Assembly: GCA_033980235.1 (NCBI GenBank)
Contig: CM067065.1
Span: forward strand, 22,014,837-22,078,836
DNA length: 64,000 nt
Origin: Diadema setosum
Lineage: Eukaryota > Echinodermata > Echinoidea > Diadematoida > Diadematidae
Direction: 5' to 3'
Shown here: piece by piece, positions 10,916 to 21,417 of the stretch
Layout: every line of letters starts with the position of its first letter
How positions within the stretch are numbered: the stretch's first letter is position 1
Notes under the pieces: generated by a model
Seen by the model: only the letters and a program-made list of their open reading frames with translations
The model's database searches: none
Told to the model about the DNA's origin: nothing
Translations under genes and position numbers: made by a program

Positions 10916-12032
10916 GTGACGAGAGTTTGCACTTTATTCTAATCACTATATCAACAACACTATTTCCCTGTCTTTAAAACAGGCTGTACGCGCTGTTTCT
11001 CATTGACTGCGATAGCTACTTGATCGAGTATTTAATTCTTCGTATCATTATTAATATTTGCATTTATTTTTATCATTTTTGCTATAACCAGTAATCAATA
11101 TCACAAGAGATGATGCGTCCAAACTTTAAGTTCGTTGTTAGTTTTGCATAAGGAAATGCCATGTCTTTCGATTTGAGTGAAATGTAGTCAAATGATTACG
11201 AATCCCGACAAAAAAAAAAATAAAATGATCAAGAGGGTCACAAAGAGTAGGGAGTTTACTAAGGTCAAGTCGATTCAAAAGAGGAATGCAGTGCAATTTC
11301 CCTTATCCAAACTTTTTCAATTTCTACACAAACTAATATGAATTACAAATTAATTATCCCAACATAACTAACATACATTCACATCAATTTTGCATCTACA
11401 AAACATAAATTCAGACATCCACTACCCCCAAATCACCGCAAGAGCATGGATTGACAACTTTTCATTAATGTAGGGCACGGTACAATGATCGTTCTTTAAT
11501 AAGCACTTCCATGTATTAAACATGGAGTCTCCCATATCCGGTTGAGAGAGGTCGGACTGTACATACTTACGTGTCGTAAACAAAGACGATTTCGCCTTTA
11601 AATCCAGTATAATTACCCAAGTACTTTGATCAATGGATTGTGGAACTTTTTATCAACAAGTGCACCAGAATAGTAGTAATTACATTTGCCTGGCGTCAAA
11701 ATACAGATTTATTTATTTTATGAACACTATACAATACTCAATGGAATTGCCTATTGATGTTAAAAAAACAATAAAACTCATGGTGTCAATTCCATGCGTA
11801 GATATACATTTTGGTTTGAATGGAGTGAAAACTCAAATGAAAAACAAATCATTTACTTTTTCTTAGCTATCAAAAATGTAAAACATTTTCGTAAAAAAAA
11901 CATACTAATAACATTTCAAATAAATGGTAGACACATATGAAAAAGTTAATTGCATATCAATACGATTGTTTGTTGCTGTTTTTTAAATGCATTTTTCAGT
12001 CTCAGTTCATCGTAATTGTATTTTATGAACAG

Positions 12033-12152
12033 CAAAAAACGATACCGTGAAAGAGCCAACTTCAAATGTAGAGTTGACTCCTCTTTACGTACTTCTCGTA
12101 ATCGTCCTCTGGGTTGCGTCGCTTATGGTAGTGATTGTCATTAGGAGAAAAG
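12033..12152 (+). CDS. transmembrane exon of the Ig receptor
   Basis: The acceptor is tatgaacag at 12032 and the donor AAAG/GTAAGT at 12153. The exon reads a short stalk (KNDTVKEPTSNVELTP), then the single helix LYVLLVIVLWVASLMVVIVI of about 20 residues, then a basic stop-transfer RRK. It enters and leaves in phase 1. The helix has no charged residue of the type used to pair with ITAM adaptors. A second short exon between the Ig and TM exons cannot be excluded. Confidence 0.8.
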
Positions 12153-13281
12153 GTAAGTTCCTACATGCGATTGGTAATACTGTGGTAAGAACCAAATATG
12201 CCGAAAATGATATAATAAGTAGACACAGAATCATGCCAATCTGCTGTTTCGAAGAAGCTATACGGCGCTACGATTGTGTGTTGAGATTATTCTAACTTTA
12301 ATGTAATTTCATTTCGCATCTTTAATTGTCTTAAAGGGGAAGGCTAGTAACTGATCAGTGGGAATCAGTGGAAATGCTGGGAGATGATTGTTCCAATCCT
12401 TATGGGATTCATTCGAGAGTTCATTGTATATCTATTGTTGTGTGAAAATGATTTGCTTCAGAACGGTCTCATATACAAGTAATGTGCAGATTAATGCTCC
12501 GTCACTAACCAGGGACGCTAACCTGGAAGCATTAAACTGCACATTACTTGAATATGAGACCATTCTGAAGCAAATCATTTTCACACAACAATAGATATAT
12601 AATGAACTCTTGAATGAATCCCATAAGGATTGGAACAATCATCTCCCAGCATTTCCACTGATTCCCACTGATCAGTTACTAGCCTTCCCCTTTAAGTTAT
12701 GCATAAAAAAAAATCGTATGGAGATTTAGCTTCGTCACACATTCGCTATGAACACACACATACATAAATATATATTCAAAATATGAAATACAGACGATAT
12801 TCTATAATATCTCGGTCTTTTTTTTTCTCTCTCTTTTTGAAGAAATACCTGATTAAAGATTGTACATACTGTCACATCACACGGCATCTTACAATGCCAT
12901 ATTTTGCCAAAGAAGAATTCAGTATGTGTAACATAGTATGAATACTACAGCAACGGAAGTTAGATAATGTTATAATTATGGACGGTGTTTGCCCTCTTTG
13001 CTACCAATTAGACATTTATCTTTGCGGATCTCCAATACGTTCTGTTGTATAAATTCCACGGATACTTATTAGAATACGCAAAAAAGAGCAAACCATATCC
13101 AGTTCTCTTTTCTTATCAACCGGAACTTTTACTTTGCCTTGCCTGAGTTAATGGGATTAATCCGATCCATCAAATGTACAATGGCTTGCAGTTTTACACT
13201 ATTTGACACATTGCATGGATGACTTACATTACTGTAGATCATATATATCTTTTGCACATTACATCTTTATGTTTCGAACAG
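12153..13281 (+). other. intron with a 365 bp foldback MITE
   Basis: The intron runs from donor GTAAGT at 12153 to acceptor cgaacag at 13281. Most of its first half is the near-perfect palindrome listed separately (12331-12695). Confidence 0.55.
12331..12695. mobile_element. foldback MITE (near-perfect palindrome)
   Basis: The two arms of about 170 bp are reverse complements with few mismatches, around a loop of about 28 bp near 12498-12525. The ends read TTAAAGGGGAAGGCTAG and its inverse, so TTAA bounds both sides, compatible with a TTAA target site. Open frames on both strands (for example 12388-12594) are mirror images of each other and are artefacts. A lone copy of one arm lies at 46005-46087. 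Confidence 0.88.
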
Positions 13282-13356
13282 GAATTTCTTGCAAATATGT
13301 TGACTACCAAAGTGATGATGAGGCAGCTTTCCAACTTCTTGATGTCGATAGCAAAG
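13282..13356 (+). CDS. cytoplasmic exon 1 of the Ig receptor
   Basis: This 75 nt exon (acceptor cgaacag, donor AAAG/GTATGC) is in phase 1-1 and reads GISCKYVDYQSDDEAAFQLL followed by DVDSK. It is acidic with two nearby tyrosines (YVDY). I do not recognise an ITIM or ITAM consensus. Splice sites and phase agree with both neighbours, which is the main support, since the exon has no identifiable domain. Confidence 0.6.
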
Positions 13357-14197
13357 GTATGCTTGAAGCAGAATGCAGTAAACCAAGATAAATCGAATGC
13401 AAAACCAGGGTTTGTAGCACACTTGTATCGACAAATGATTTTGTAAAATGTACTTATTCACACCAAAAATAGAGTTTGTTTCCTTTGCTGCATATGTTAT
13501 AATATTGATAGGACATGTATTTGAAAAATATAATTGATCGAGTAGCATAATTATTACCATTCTGTTTGTTAGCAAAGGCTACTTTAGTGGCCGAGTTAAC
13601 ATCAGGCTGGAATTCATTCATATTTTAACATGTATATTTCGCAGTCACTTTTTGATTTATTACATTCAGATGTAAGTGAATGAAATATATCGCAAAATGT
13701 ACATCCACATATCTTCATGCCTTGTTTTATACATGAAATACAAAATATTAAAATCCGTCCACAACCTATATGGAGTATTGAACACATATAGAGGAGTAAC
13801 AAACAAAAGAAGTAATTAAATTAGCCACTGGATATTGTATCCTATTCTTTTGACTTGTCTTAGTTTTAAAAATAAAATAGCTAACGAAGAATAAAACAAT
13901 GTATAAATCCGAATATGCAGTATACAAAAAAATCCTTCCTTGACACACAACCGTTGTTGTAAATTTCTGCTCCAAGAATGTTTTGTGGCATCAAAAGTTA
14001 TGTAAATTATGCCACAGTAAACACTATCATGTATATCTATGCCATCGGCGGGCACTTATTTTCATTCACAACATTTTCATTATGATGCCACTTTCCGAAA
14101 GTCTGTTGTTTGACAATGTCATTTTAAACAAATGTATGTGCCTCTTTAATTGTTGACCTTGACATGTGATTGTTCTCTATTATTTCTTTCGTTACAG

Positions 14198-14220
14198 AAA
14201 AGGTTCGTGTTTCAAGAAAG
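14198..14220 (+). CDS. candidate 23 nt cytoplasmic exon
   Basis: A strong acceptor (tttctttcgttacag) is followed by 23 nt and a good donor AAAG/GTAAAA. It enters in phase 1 and leaves in phase 0, reading EKVRVSRK. Phase 0 is exactly what the SAMHD1-like exon at 14944 requires. The same frame stays open for about 90 codons past the donor, so a longer last exon of the Ig gene, ending without any HD domain, is an alternative. An AATAAA at about 14408 could then serve as its poly(A) signal. Confidence 0.45.
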
Positions 14221-14943
14221 GTAAAAGTAAAAACATTCCGAAATGCAATGCGTAACATCAGTAGAGACAGTAGTGTTCACGGGACCCGTATTCTAAGCTT
14301 GGTATTCTTTGCCCGAACTTTAATCCATTCTTTAATAGGGTACACTGCACATCCATTTCATTGTCTTTCATCAATAATTGTTGAATTTTGGAACGTCCAT
14401 GTTCCAAATAAAGCACTAACTATTTTGTGGGGGGGGGGGTGGGGCGGAAAAGAATAAGACAACAAAAATCACAATCAGTATCAATTGATTGAATTTGAAT
14501 CTTTGTGTGTGTGTGTGTGTGTGTTAGGAGCAATTAACTTGTCATAATGAGCGTATCATCTCCTCTTTAAGAAACCTGCGTACGTTTCAATATCATAGTT
14601 GGTTAGTTTCATGGATTTTCTGAGTATGAAAAAGTCTTATTTGTTAAAGACAAGAACAACATTTTGTTACAAAAATTTTCTGTTCATTCGTGCTACTGAG
14701 CTATTCAGATATCTGCGAATTGTAGGGAAATAATCATTTCTACGTTTACATAGTAACGAAGCGAACAAAACATTCATGTTTTGTGGAACTTACAAAGCAT
14801 ACACAGACAGAAGAATAGGATTTCAGTCAATGTGAAGAAAGTTTCTAGAAAACGATTATTTATTCATCCATTGTTTTCATTTTGTACTTTATCATATGCA
14901 TCGGATACCATCATTTATGTAAGTTATGTTGTCACACGCATAG

Positions 14944-15104
14944 GCAATCAACGACGTGATGTATGGGATGATCGAATTACCATATTTCTGTAAACTTATT
15001 ATCGACACACCGGAGTTTCAGCGGCTACGTTTCATCAAACAACTTGGTCCAGTGTGTTATGTTTATCCATGTGCAGTACACACTCGATTCGACCACTCCA
15101 TTGG
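14944..15104 (+). CDS. SAMHD1-like HD domain, exon A
   Basis: The acceptor is cacgcatag at 14943 and the donor ATTGG/GTAATA at 15105. The exon begins [13 protein letters not shown], contains [17 protein letters not shown] and ends [10 protein letters not shown]. These align closely with human SAMHD1 'INDPIHGHIELHP', 'IIDTPQFQRLRYIKQLG' and 'HNRFEHSLG'. The Arg and the first metal-ligand His (human R164 and H167, from memory) are conserved. SAMHD1 is a dNTP triphosphohydrolase that restricts retroviruses and maintains dNTP pools. An in-frame TAG lies immediately before the exon, so it must be spliced to something upstream. It ends in phase 2. Confidence 0.9.
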
Positions 15105-15418
15105 GTAATAATTTCCATTACCATACATCTTTATCAATAGAAATAATAAATTCCACTCTTTAAAATAAAAATTGCAGAAGTGGTGTGAGTACTATGCTCA
15201 TCCTGTTAAAGGAATGGTATAGTTTTGGTAGATATAGGATTATTTTTGGTTTTTACGTTTGGACAGATAATTACAAAACTTCATCTGGGAAATTGAAGAA
15301 CATATAATTCTAAGAACAGTTCAATTTCTTTTGTGAAAAAAAACGTTTGTTTTTCAAATATATCAGCAATATATTCAAAAGCAAATAAAACAAAACGATC
15401 CTTATAAATTGTCGGTTC

Positions 15419-15471
<53 letters not shown>

Positions 15472-16153
15472 TGACAGTGCATCACAAAACAAACAATAAG
15501 TTGCACTCCTTGATTTTACGTGAGAACTCAAAAAAGGTGAAATGCGTCAGCAAAGTCAATTTTGAGATTCTCATATTGTCTGAAAGAGCTATCCTTCTTC
15601 TTCATTATTCTTTAATTTGGGATCATAACCTGAATGGGAAAGCGTTTCTTTTTCACCAGTTTTTCTACAACCCTTTTTGGTGGGGGAGTAGAACGATCAG
15701 GCATGTCTCAGAGGCCCTTTTTCATTTCTTGAAATCCTTTACACACTCTTTATTCCCAAGTCTAATAACTTGTGAAAGGATAATGTTACCACTTTGAAAG
15801 GTAACAGTAATCAAGGACTAAATGTGTTGATAGAACATGCTCAACTTCAGCTTAATCTGATGATCCCTTCATTGTTGATGCTCCCGTGGTTTATATCATG
15901 TTTTTTTGTCCCATTCATCACACAGTGAGGATGGCTTGGTGAAGATTAAGCACTTGAATAGACCTTGCACTTGAGAGCCTCTTTTCTCAGTTCACACGTT
16001 TCCATTATTTAGATAGGTTAAGGGAGTCCATTAACATTGAGTTATACATCAGTTTAAAGCTAAGAGTCTGCTTTTTCAGAATCTGCCCTGAACTAGAAAT
16101 TCGTATCTGCCGACTTTTTGTTTGTTTTGTAGTGCAGGGTCACATATATAGTG

Positions 16154-16195
<42 letters not shown>

Positions 16196-16200
<5 letters not shown>

Positions 16201-16595
16201 TTAAAACCTAAAATGGCATTAAAACGCTTTATCCTGGCGAGGAAAGCGCATGTTTTTGAAACAAGACACCAAACAGGTTAGTCATCGCATTCTTCATCAG
16301 CGACCAGGATGCGATGTGATGTTAGATTAAAAATCCGTTTCTGAAGCAGAACATACACACAAGGGTATACGTCTGCTCCTGGTCGGACGGATTTCAAAAC
16401 TAACCCGCTTGTGATGGAATGCGTCTAAACTGGTGGTAGTTGTTGCCACAGTGATGGTAACCGCCCAGTTTGTATGTGCGCGTTTGGCGTAGCAACGACG
16501 CATCCATGGACTGGTTCCCTCCACGAAGAGCCAAAGATGAAAGGATGAAATCAGTTTAAAAAACATGACAAACATGAATCCCTGATAGCTTTTCA
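16196..16595. repeat. 400 bp direct repeat, left copy
   Basis: It is almost identical (a few substitutions) to 16887-17285 in the same orientation. The copies are separated by about 290 bp containing roughly 20 bp tandem repeats (gatagtcaatcagacttt-like, about 16759-16860). Both outer sides abut (TA)n. Minus-strand open frames in each copy agree only because the DNA does. The family is not recognised. Confidence 0.85.
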
Positions 16596-16886
16596 ATGGA
16601 CTTACATTGCCAACGTCATGCTCCGATTTACTATCACGAAGATAAACGGTTCAGAGACCCACCTCATCTTGTCTTTCACTGACGCAAACTCACACCTCCG
16701 GCCCCCATAGAGACATCCCAGCCAGTAGTTGTGCCTTGTCCGTGATGGAATACTGTATCAGACTTTCCTGATAGTCAACGGTCTTTCCCGTAGTCAATCA
16801 GACTTTTCCCGATAGTCAATCAGACTTTACCTGATAGTCAACCAGCCTTTCCTGGTAGTCACTGATCAATAACGAACAGAAGTGAA

Positions 16887-17285
16887 TGAGATTAAAACAT
16901 AAAATGGCATTAAAACGCTTTATCCTGGCGAGGAAAGCGCATGTTTTTGAAACAAGACACCAAACAGGTTAGTCATCGCATTCTTCATCAGCGACCAGGA
17001 TGCGATGTGATGTTAGATTAAAAATCCGTTTCTGAAGCAGAACATACACACAAGGGTATACGTCTGCTCCTGGTCGGACGGATTTCAAAACTAACCTGCT
17101 TGTGATGGAATGCGTCTAAACTGGTGGTAGTTGTTGCCACAGTGATGGTAACCGCGCAGTTTGTATGTGCGCGTTTGGCGTAGCAACGACGCATCCATGG
17201 ACTGGTTCCCTCCACGAAGAGCCAAAGATGAAAGGATGAAATCAGTTTAAAAAACATGACAAACATGAATCCCTGATAGCTTTTC
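16887..17285. repeat. 400 bp direct repeat, right copy
   Basis: This is the partner of 16196-16595. Two long direct repeats around a short spacer could be LTR-like ends of a non-autonomous element or a local duplication. I see no TG...CA ends, primer site or polypurine tract. Confidence 0.85.
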
Positions 17286-17303
17286 CCTGATAGCTTTTTC
17301 CCT

Positions 17304-17349
<46 letters not shown>

Positions 17350-17483
17350 TATACATATATACAGTGTATATATATATATATATTGAAACAAGGAAGAAGG
17401 AAGAAAAAAATGACTAGAAACGATTACACCAGAAACAATTACAAAAACAAAAGAAAACCCAGTTTCTTTGCTCAAAGTTTTTG

Positions 17484-17520
<37 letters not shown>

Positions 17521-19114
17521 TGCACTGTTTTTGCTATTTCGGCCATTTCAATGTTTTGTTTTGTTTTTTCTTTATCAAATAAACTTCGATTCTCCTTGGA
17601 ATGGTATGTACTTTCTAATATTTCATAAGAGGTTTCTCAATATCTCGCGAAAGGTTCGGCTATCTTATCCCTTTTATGACTTTATTTTGAAACGTCAGTG
17701 CTTTTGATTTTCAAACTCTTCCTGAGTTATTGTGTTTTTTTAAACATGTCTATTTAGTCTGTTATTCCAAAATGCATTGGTACATTGTATCCTTAAATGC
17801 ATTTCTACACTGATTTACAGGTGTTGTTTGTAAATGTACCCCTGCATCACAAAATCACCAGAAGTCATTAATTTTTAGCTAAGGGCAGATTCTGAAACAG
17901 TATGATCGAAGTTTGATAATAGGGTGCAGTTCAATACAAAAATATAATATTTCATATCATAAAACATGGTGTAATAATAGAAAGAAGATACACACGCAAA
18001 ACCGTGATTACTGAGAAAATAGGCTCGGAACATGAGAATCCATCCAAGTGCTTAGTTTTACCAATCTCTTCTCTGTGCAATAAGTCCCCCCCCCCCCCAC
18101 CCCCGAAAAAAAAAAAATGTAAAAGCCCATTATATCAAAACGACTTTCAGGTTAAGCTTGAACTATGCATACACGATAAAGAACAACAACATTATTATTA
18201 TTGATAACTGATATCAACTTTGAAAGCAGGGGCACTGTCTTCTTTTGAAGTTATTAGACTTGCAATTAAATAGGGTGGTAAGGGTCCTGAAAACTTAAAG
18301 GGCCTCTAAAACATTCCCAATCCGATCACTCAACTCAAGGGCAGATTCTAAAAGAACAATTTGTAAGCTTAAATATGGTGTATATCCCAAATCAAATGTA
18401 CTTTCCTAATCTCTCTAGATATTTGAAAGAAAGCCCATACTCTCTGATAACTGCGAACCGAGAAAGAGACTATAAAGTAAAGGGTCTGTTCATGCACTTT
18501 ACCGTCCTAGCTGTGCGATGAGTGAAACAAAAACAGAATGTAAACCACTGGAGCAGCACCAATGAAGGGATCATCCTATCAAGTTGAAATTAAAAAGCAA
18601 ACTCTATTAACACATTCTGTCCATAATTATGCTGTCTCTTCTAAAGTTATTAGAGTTGCAAGTGAAGACTGTGCAAAAGATGTTGAAGAAATGAAAAGCG
18701 GCATCTTAGATAATCTCAGTACTAAAAAAGAAAAGGTTAAGGAAAAACTGAAAACACACTTTCCAATTTACTCTGTGATCCCAAACTTAGCTATGTTGAA
18801 GAAGAAGAATAGCTCTTTCAGAAAGTTGAAACACCTAAGATTGACCTGGCAGACCCGATTCACCCTTTTTTGAGTCGTCATGTAAATTCAAGGTGTGGAC
18901 TCTTTGTTGGTTTGGTAAAACACGGTCACATATACATATCCTGTACTAATATATCGTAGTTCATTTTAATGGTGTTGTGACCTGATCGAATACGAAATTG
19001 CATGATAAAGACAAAAATGCATAATTGTCAAGTCCTAGGCTCTTGAAGTGCTGCTATACAAGAAAGATATTTAAGTATTTTTGACATGTCTGCGCGTTTC
19101 GTTTTACATCTCAG

Positions 19115-19286
19115 GGTATGTTACATGGCAGGGAACCTGGCCAAAAAGCTCCAATTGCAGAACAGTAACATAACAGATGTTGATGTACGATGCGTGCAAA
19201 TCGCTGGTTTGTGCCACGACCTAGGTCAAGGACCTCTCTCTCATATATTCAAAGAATTCATGGCTGAAAAAGGAAGAGACTGGAAG
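19115..19286 (+). CDS. SAMHD1-like HD domain, exon B with HD motif
   Basis: The acceptor is ttttacatctcag at 19114 and the donor GGAAG/GTACGT at 19287. One nucleotide completes the Gly split with exon A, then [40 protein letters not shown] and LSHIFKEF...DWK. This is the core of the HD domain (human '[25 protein letters not shown]'). The metal-binding HD pair is intact. The His after 'DLG' (human H210) is Gln, and the Asp after 'SHMF' (human D218) is Lys; both are described as catalytically important. The His of 'SHIF' (H215) is kept. Phase 2 in, phase 0 out. Confidence 0.9.
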
Positions 19287-19712
19287 GTACGTTTATAGTA
19301 CAGAAATGACTTGGAAATTCCCTTTCAACTTATTACAGTTATATTATGTCACCAGTATAGGTGATTAGACTGCTATGCCATTTCATGTCTACAACATTAT
19401 TTTGATGGTGTATTGCTGATACTTTACCTTCCTTTTCACCGTCTCTGAACGGTCAGCATTGTAGTCATGGTGAATTGATATAAAAAAAAAAGTACATCAT
19501 GGTCCTACAATCGCTAAATCTTAGAACACTCATGAGTTTTTCCTAAATTAATGACAGAATAAAATTAAATCAGATTTTTTTTTTTTTTTTTTTAGGTCTT
19601 ACCATTGTTTATCTCAGGTAACAAGTTGTAACAGGCACCAGATGTGGCATTACCAAATGAAATTATTCTGTATTTCAACTTCACCCGTGATCTCTTTTAC
19701 CCGTTGCATTAG

Positions 19713-19862
19713 CTGACAGAGCAATCTACGCGCATGTTCAGGTATCTCATCACAAAAAACAACTTAATGGGGAAGCTTTCTGCACCAGAGTTCGGAATCA
19801 CAGAAGAGAAAGTAAATATCATCTGCCATCTAATCTCTGGACAGACAGACGAATGCGAGAGT
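19713..19862 (+). CDS. SAMHD1-like HD domain, exon C
   Basis: The acceptor is gttgcattag at 19712 and the donor GAGAGT/GTAAGT at 19863, giving 50 codons in phase 0-0. It reads LTEQSTRMFRYLITKNNLMG, then 'GITEEKVNIICHLISGQ' and ends DECES. It aligns with human 'THEQGSVMMFEHLINSNGI...LIPEEDICFIKEQIVG'. The catalytic His in human 'WTHEQ' (H233) is replaced, since here Thr precedes Glu-Gln. An expected downstream exon with 'NKRNGIDVDKWDYFARD' (last metal-ligand Asp) was not found in the window. Reading past the donor stops at 19926-19928. A near-duplicate of the donor region follows at about 19892. Confidence 0.8.
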
Positions 19863-19960
19863 GTAAGTCATATTGTTCTCTTGATATTTGAAAGTGTCAG
19901 TCATAATAGTGCTCTTGATATAGCGTGATTATTTTTGCACTCTACACATAACGTGGCATG

Positions 19961-20216
19961 CAGGGGCCGCGGAAGCGGGGGGGGGGGGGGGGGGCTGGGG
20001 GGGCTGCAGCCCCCCACACTTTTGGTTCGTCCCCCCCCCCCCCAAAAAAAAAAAAAAATCGAAAAAAATCACAACACTCATGAATTTCAATTCCCAAAGA
20101 TTCCGCCCTTAGATTCTTCCCGTCTAAGCGGGGGGGGGGGGGGGGGGGGGGGGGTGTTCTTCACCTTGCCACCCCCCCCCCCCCCCCCCACACTGAAAAA
20201 CGTTCCGCGGCCCCTG
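19961..20216. mobile_element. hAT-like MITE with poly-G/poly-C core
   Basis: A 256 bp element with 14 bp terminal inverted repeats CAGGGGCCGCGGAA, a form common in hAT-type elements. Its interior has several long G and C tracts (about 19975-19993, 20031-20043, 20130-20153, 20172-20189). It abuts the left end of a TTAA MITE (copy 2). No clean 8 bp target duplication is visible. Gly/Pro-rich open frames here are artefacts. Confidence 0.7.
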
Positions 20217-20726
20217 TTATGTGCCACGTCCGCACGTCCGACTCAGTCGACGGCGTGCCAACTTCGCATATTCTGCTCAACAAACAAAGCCGCCAAGACC
20301 GATCGATAAACCGCTAATTACTGTTAATCCCGCGACACAATGATAGCGTTTCTCGTGCTTTTGTTCCTCTCATATACGGCTTGCATTCTATGTGGTGATC
20401 AACTATCAAGCGATGTTCCCAACTAGATTTGCTCGTACATTCTAAGTTTCTGTCACGGTTTTATGTGCAAAAGTCATGCCTTTACAGTAATGTAGCAACT
20501 GGTCATTCAAAAGAAAAATTGAAAATAGATTCGTCATACAATAGTATATCGAAACAAAGCTTGGCATTCCTCTTTAACTTTGCCTACTATTATGCCCATC
20601 CTAACAGAAATTTGTAGAAGTTATACAAATTGGAAAAACAGAAGTCTTTCTCAAAGCATGAATACCTTCGTGTCTCAGAATAACGTGGCACACAGGGGGT
20701 TTTCACTATGGCACATAAAGAGTTAA
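20217..20726. mobile_element. TTAA-bounded MITE, family 2, copy 2 (left end disrupted)
   Basis: From 20217 the sequence follows the family (ttatgtgccacg...) and ends GGCACATAAAGAG/TTAA at 20726. The expected left TTAACTCT is missing, replaced by the hAT-like element ending at 20216. Confidence 0.75.
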
Positions 20727-20889
20727 AGGGCAAGTTGTGAGAGAAGCAAAAAACGCTAAAATTCAAAATGATACATTATTCAATACGAATGGATCTTCCT
20801 GAATAATAACCGTGCATCATAAAATAACAAAAAGTTGCTCTCACAAATTATGCGTGAGGACTGAAAAATGGTGAAATTGGTCAACCAAG

Positions 20890-20911
20890 CCAGTATATAT
20901 ACATATTTGTG

Positions 20912-20960
<49 letters not shown>
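20890..20960. repeat. (TA)n tract
   Basis: Interrupted TA/TATACA simple repeat. Confidence 0.9.
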
Positions 20961-21350
20961 GCTTGTACAACTAGGGATAGGTGGACATTTGTCGGTATAT
21001 CCCCTTGTTAGGTGGACGCGAACCGGCTAGGTGGACATTTTTAGGTCCACCAAGCCGGTTGGCTCCGTAACTCCTCTATGCATTGATGTACCATCACAAA
21101 ATCACGAACAATCCACGAACAGAGAGGCACGAACATAATTTCGCTGCCTCCCTCTTGTCAGGATCTCCGAAGTCTTCCAAATAAAAGATCGAAAATTGGG
21201 GATCATCCCCCAGAGAAAGAGGGATTTTAAAAGCCTTCAAGATGAACAGCGCCATCTACGTGTAGTGTCGAACATCAGTACCAGTCCTGTACAGTACTGC
21301 ATGCATGCAGCAGTGGTTGTGATGCGCTAGCAGCCGCTGAGGCCTGAGCA

Positions 21351-21417
21351 ATGCACGATCACGATAAACCTAGTGATGGATATGATGATGAAATTTCCAC
21401 GTCAAATCTTACCAAAG
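21351..21417 (+). CDS. candidate first coding exon, unknown gene
   Basis: An ATG at 21351 (gagcaATGC) starts a 22-codon acidic frame, MHDHDKPSDGYDDEISTSNL followed by TK, ending in a strong donor CAAAG/GTATGT (phase 1). The preceding 300 bp are less AT-rich, contain CpGs and carry no recognised repeat, as expected for a promoter and 5' UTR. I could not find a matching second exon; the following 4 kb are transposons. This is suggestive only. Confidence 0.3.

Larger units (their letters stand above)
15105..19114 (+). other. 4 kb intron between HD exons A and B, repeat-rich
   Basis: It holds (TA)n tracts (15421-15469, 16158-16196, 17307-17372, 17486-17517), a pair of 400 bp direct repeats, parts of an AGGGA/TTAA MITE family (about 15204-15300 and 17530-17700), and a C/A homopolymer junction near 18087-18119. 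A 103-codon open frame at 18562-18873 (Lys-rich, no known domain) may be a degenerate retro-copy. I see no splice sites that would include it in the HD gene. Confidence 0.5.
9878..19862 (+). other. candidate gene model: Ig-TM receptor joined to a SAMHD1-like HD domain
   Basis: Eight exons on one strand (9878-9938, 10541-10915, 12033-12152, 13282-13356, 14198-14220, 14944-15104, 19115-19286, 19713-19862) have consecutive splice phases 1,1,1,1,0,2,0 and total 1137 nt (379 codons) with no internal stop. The order would be signal peptide, V-type Ig, one membrane helix, a basic/acidic cytoplasmic linker, then the N-terminal part of a SAMHD1-like HD domain. No separate first exon or SAM domain for the HD portion was seen between the TM exon and 14944, and the HD exon is preceded in frame by a stop, so it needs an upstream splice partner. 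The link between 14220 and 14944 is inferred from phase only; two neighbouring genes remain a real alternative. The model has no terminal stop inside a recognised exon, and reading through the last donor stops at 19926-19928. Confidence 0.4.

Noticed and set aside
16327..17356. Two similar minus-strand frames of 89 and 112 codons
   Set aside because: They agree because the 400 bp DNA repeats agree. The second starts in a (TA)n tract (Tyr-Ile repeats).
18562..18873. 103-codon Lys-rich open frame in the HD intron
   Set aside because: No known domain, no convincing splice sites, and the neighbouring frames hold equally gene-like pieces. Kept only as a note under the intron.
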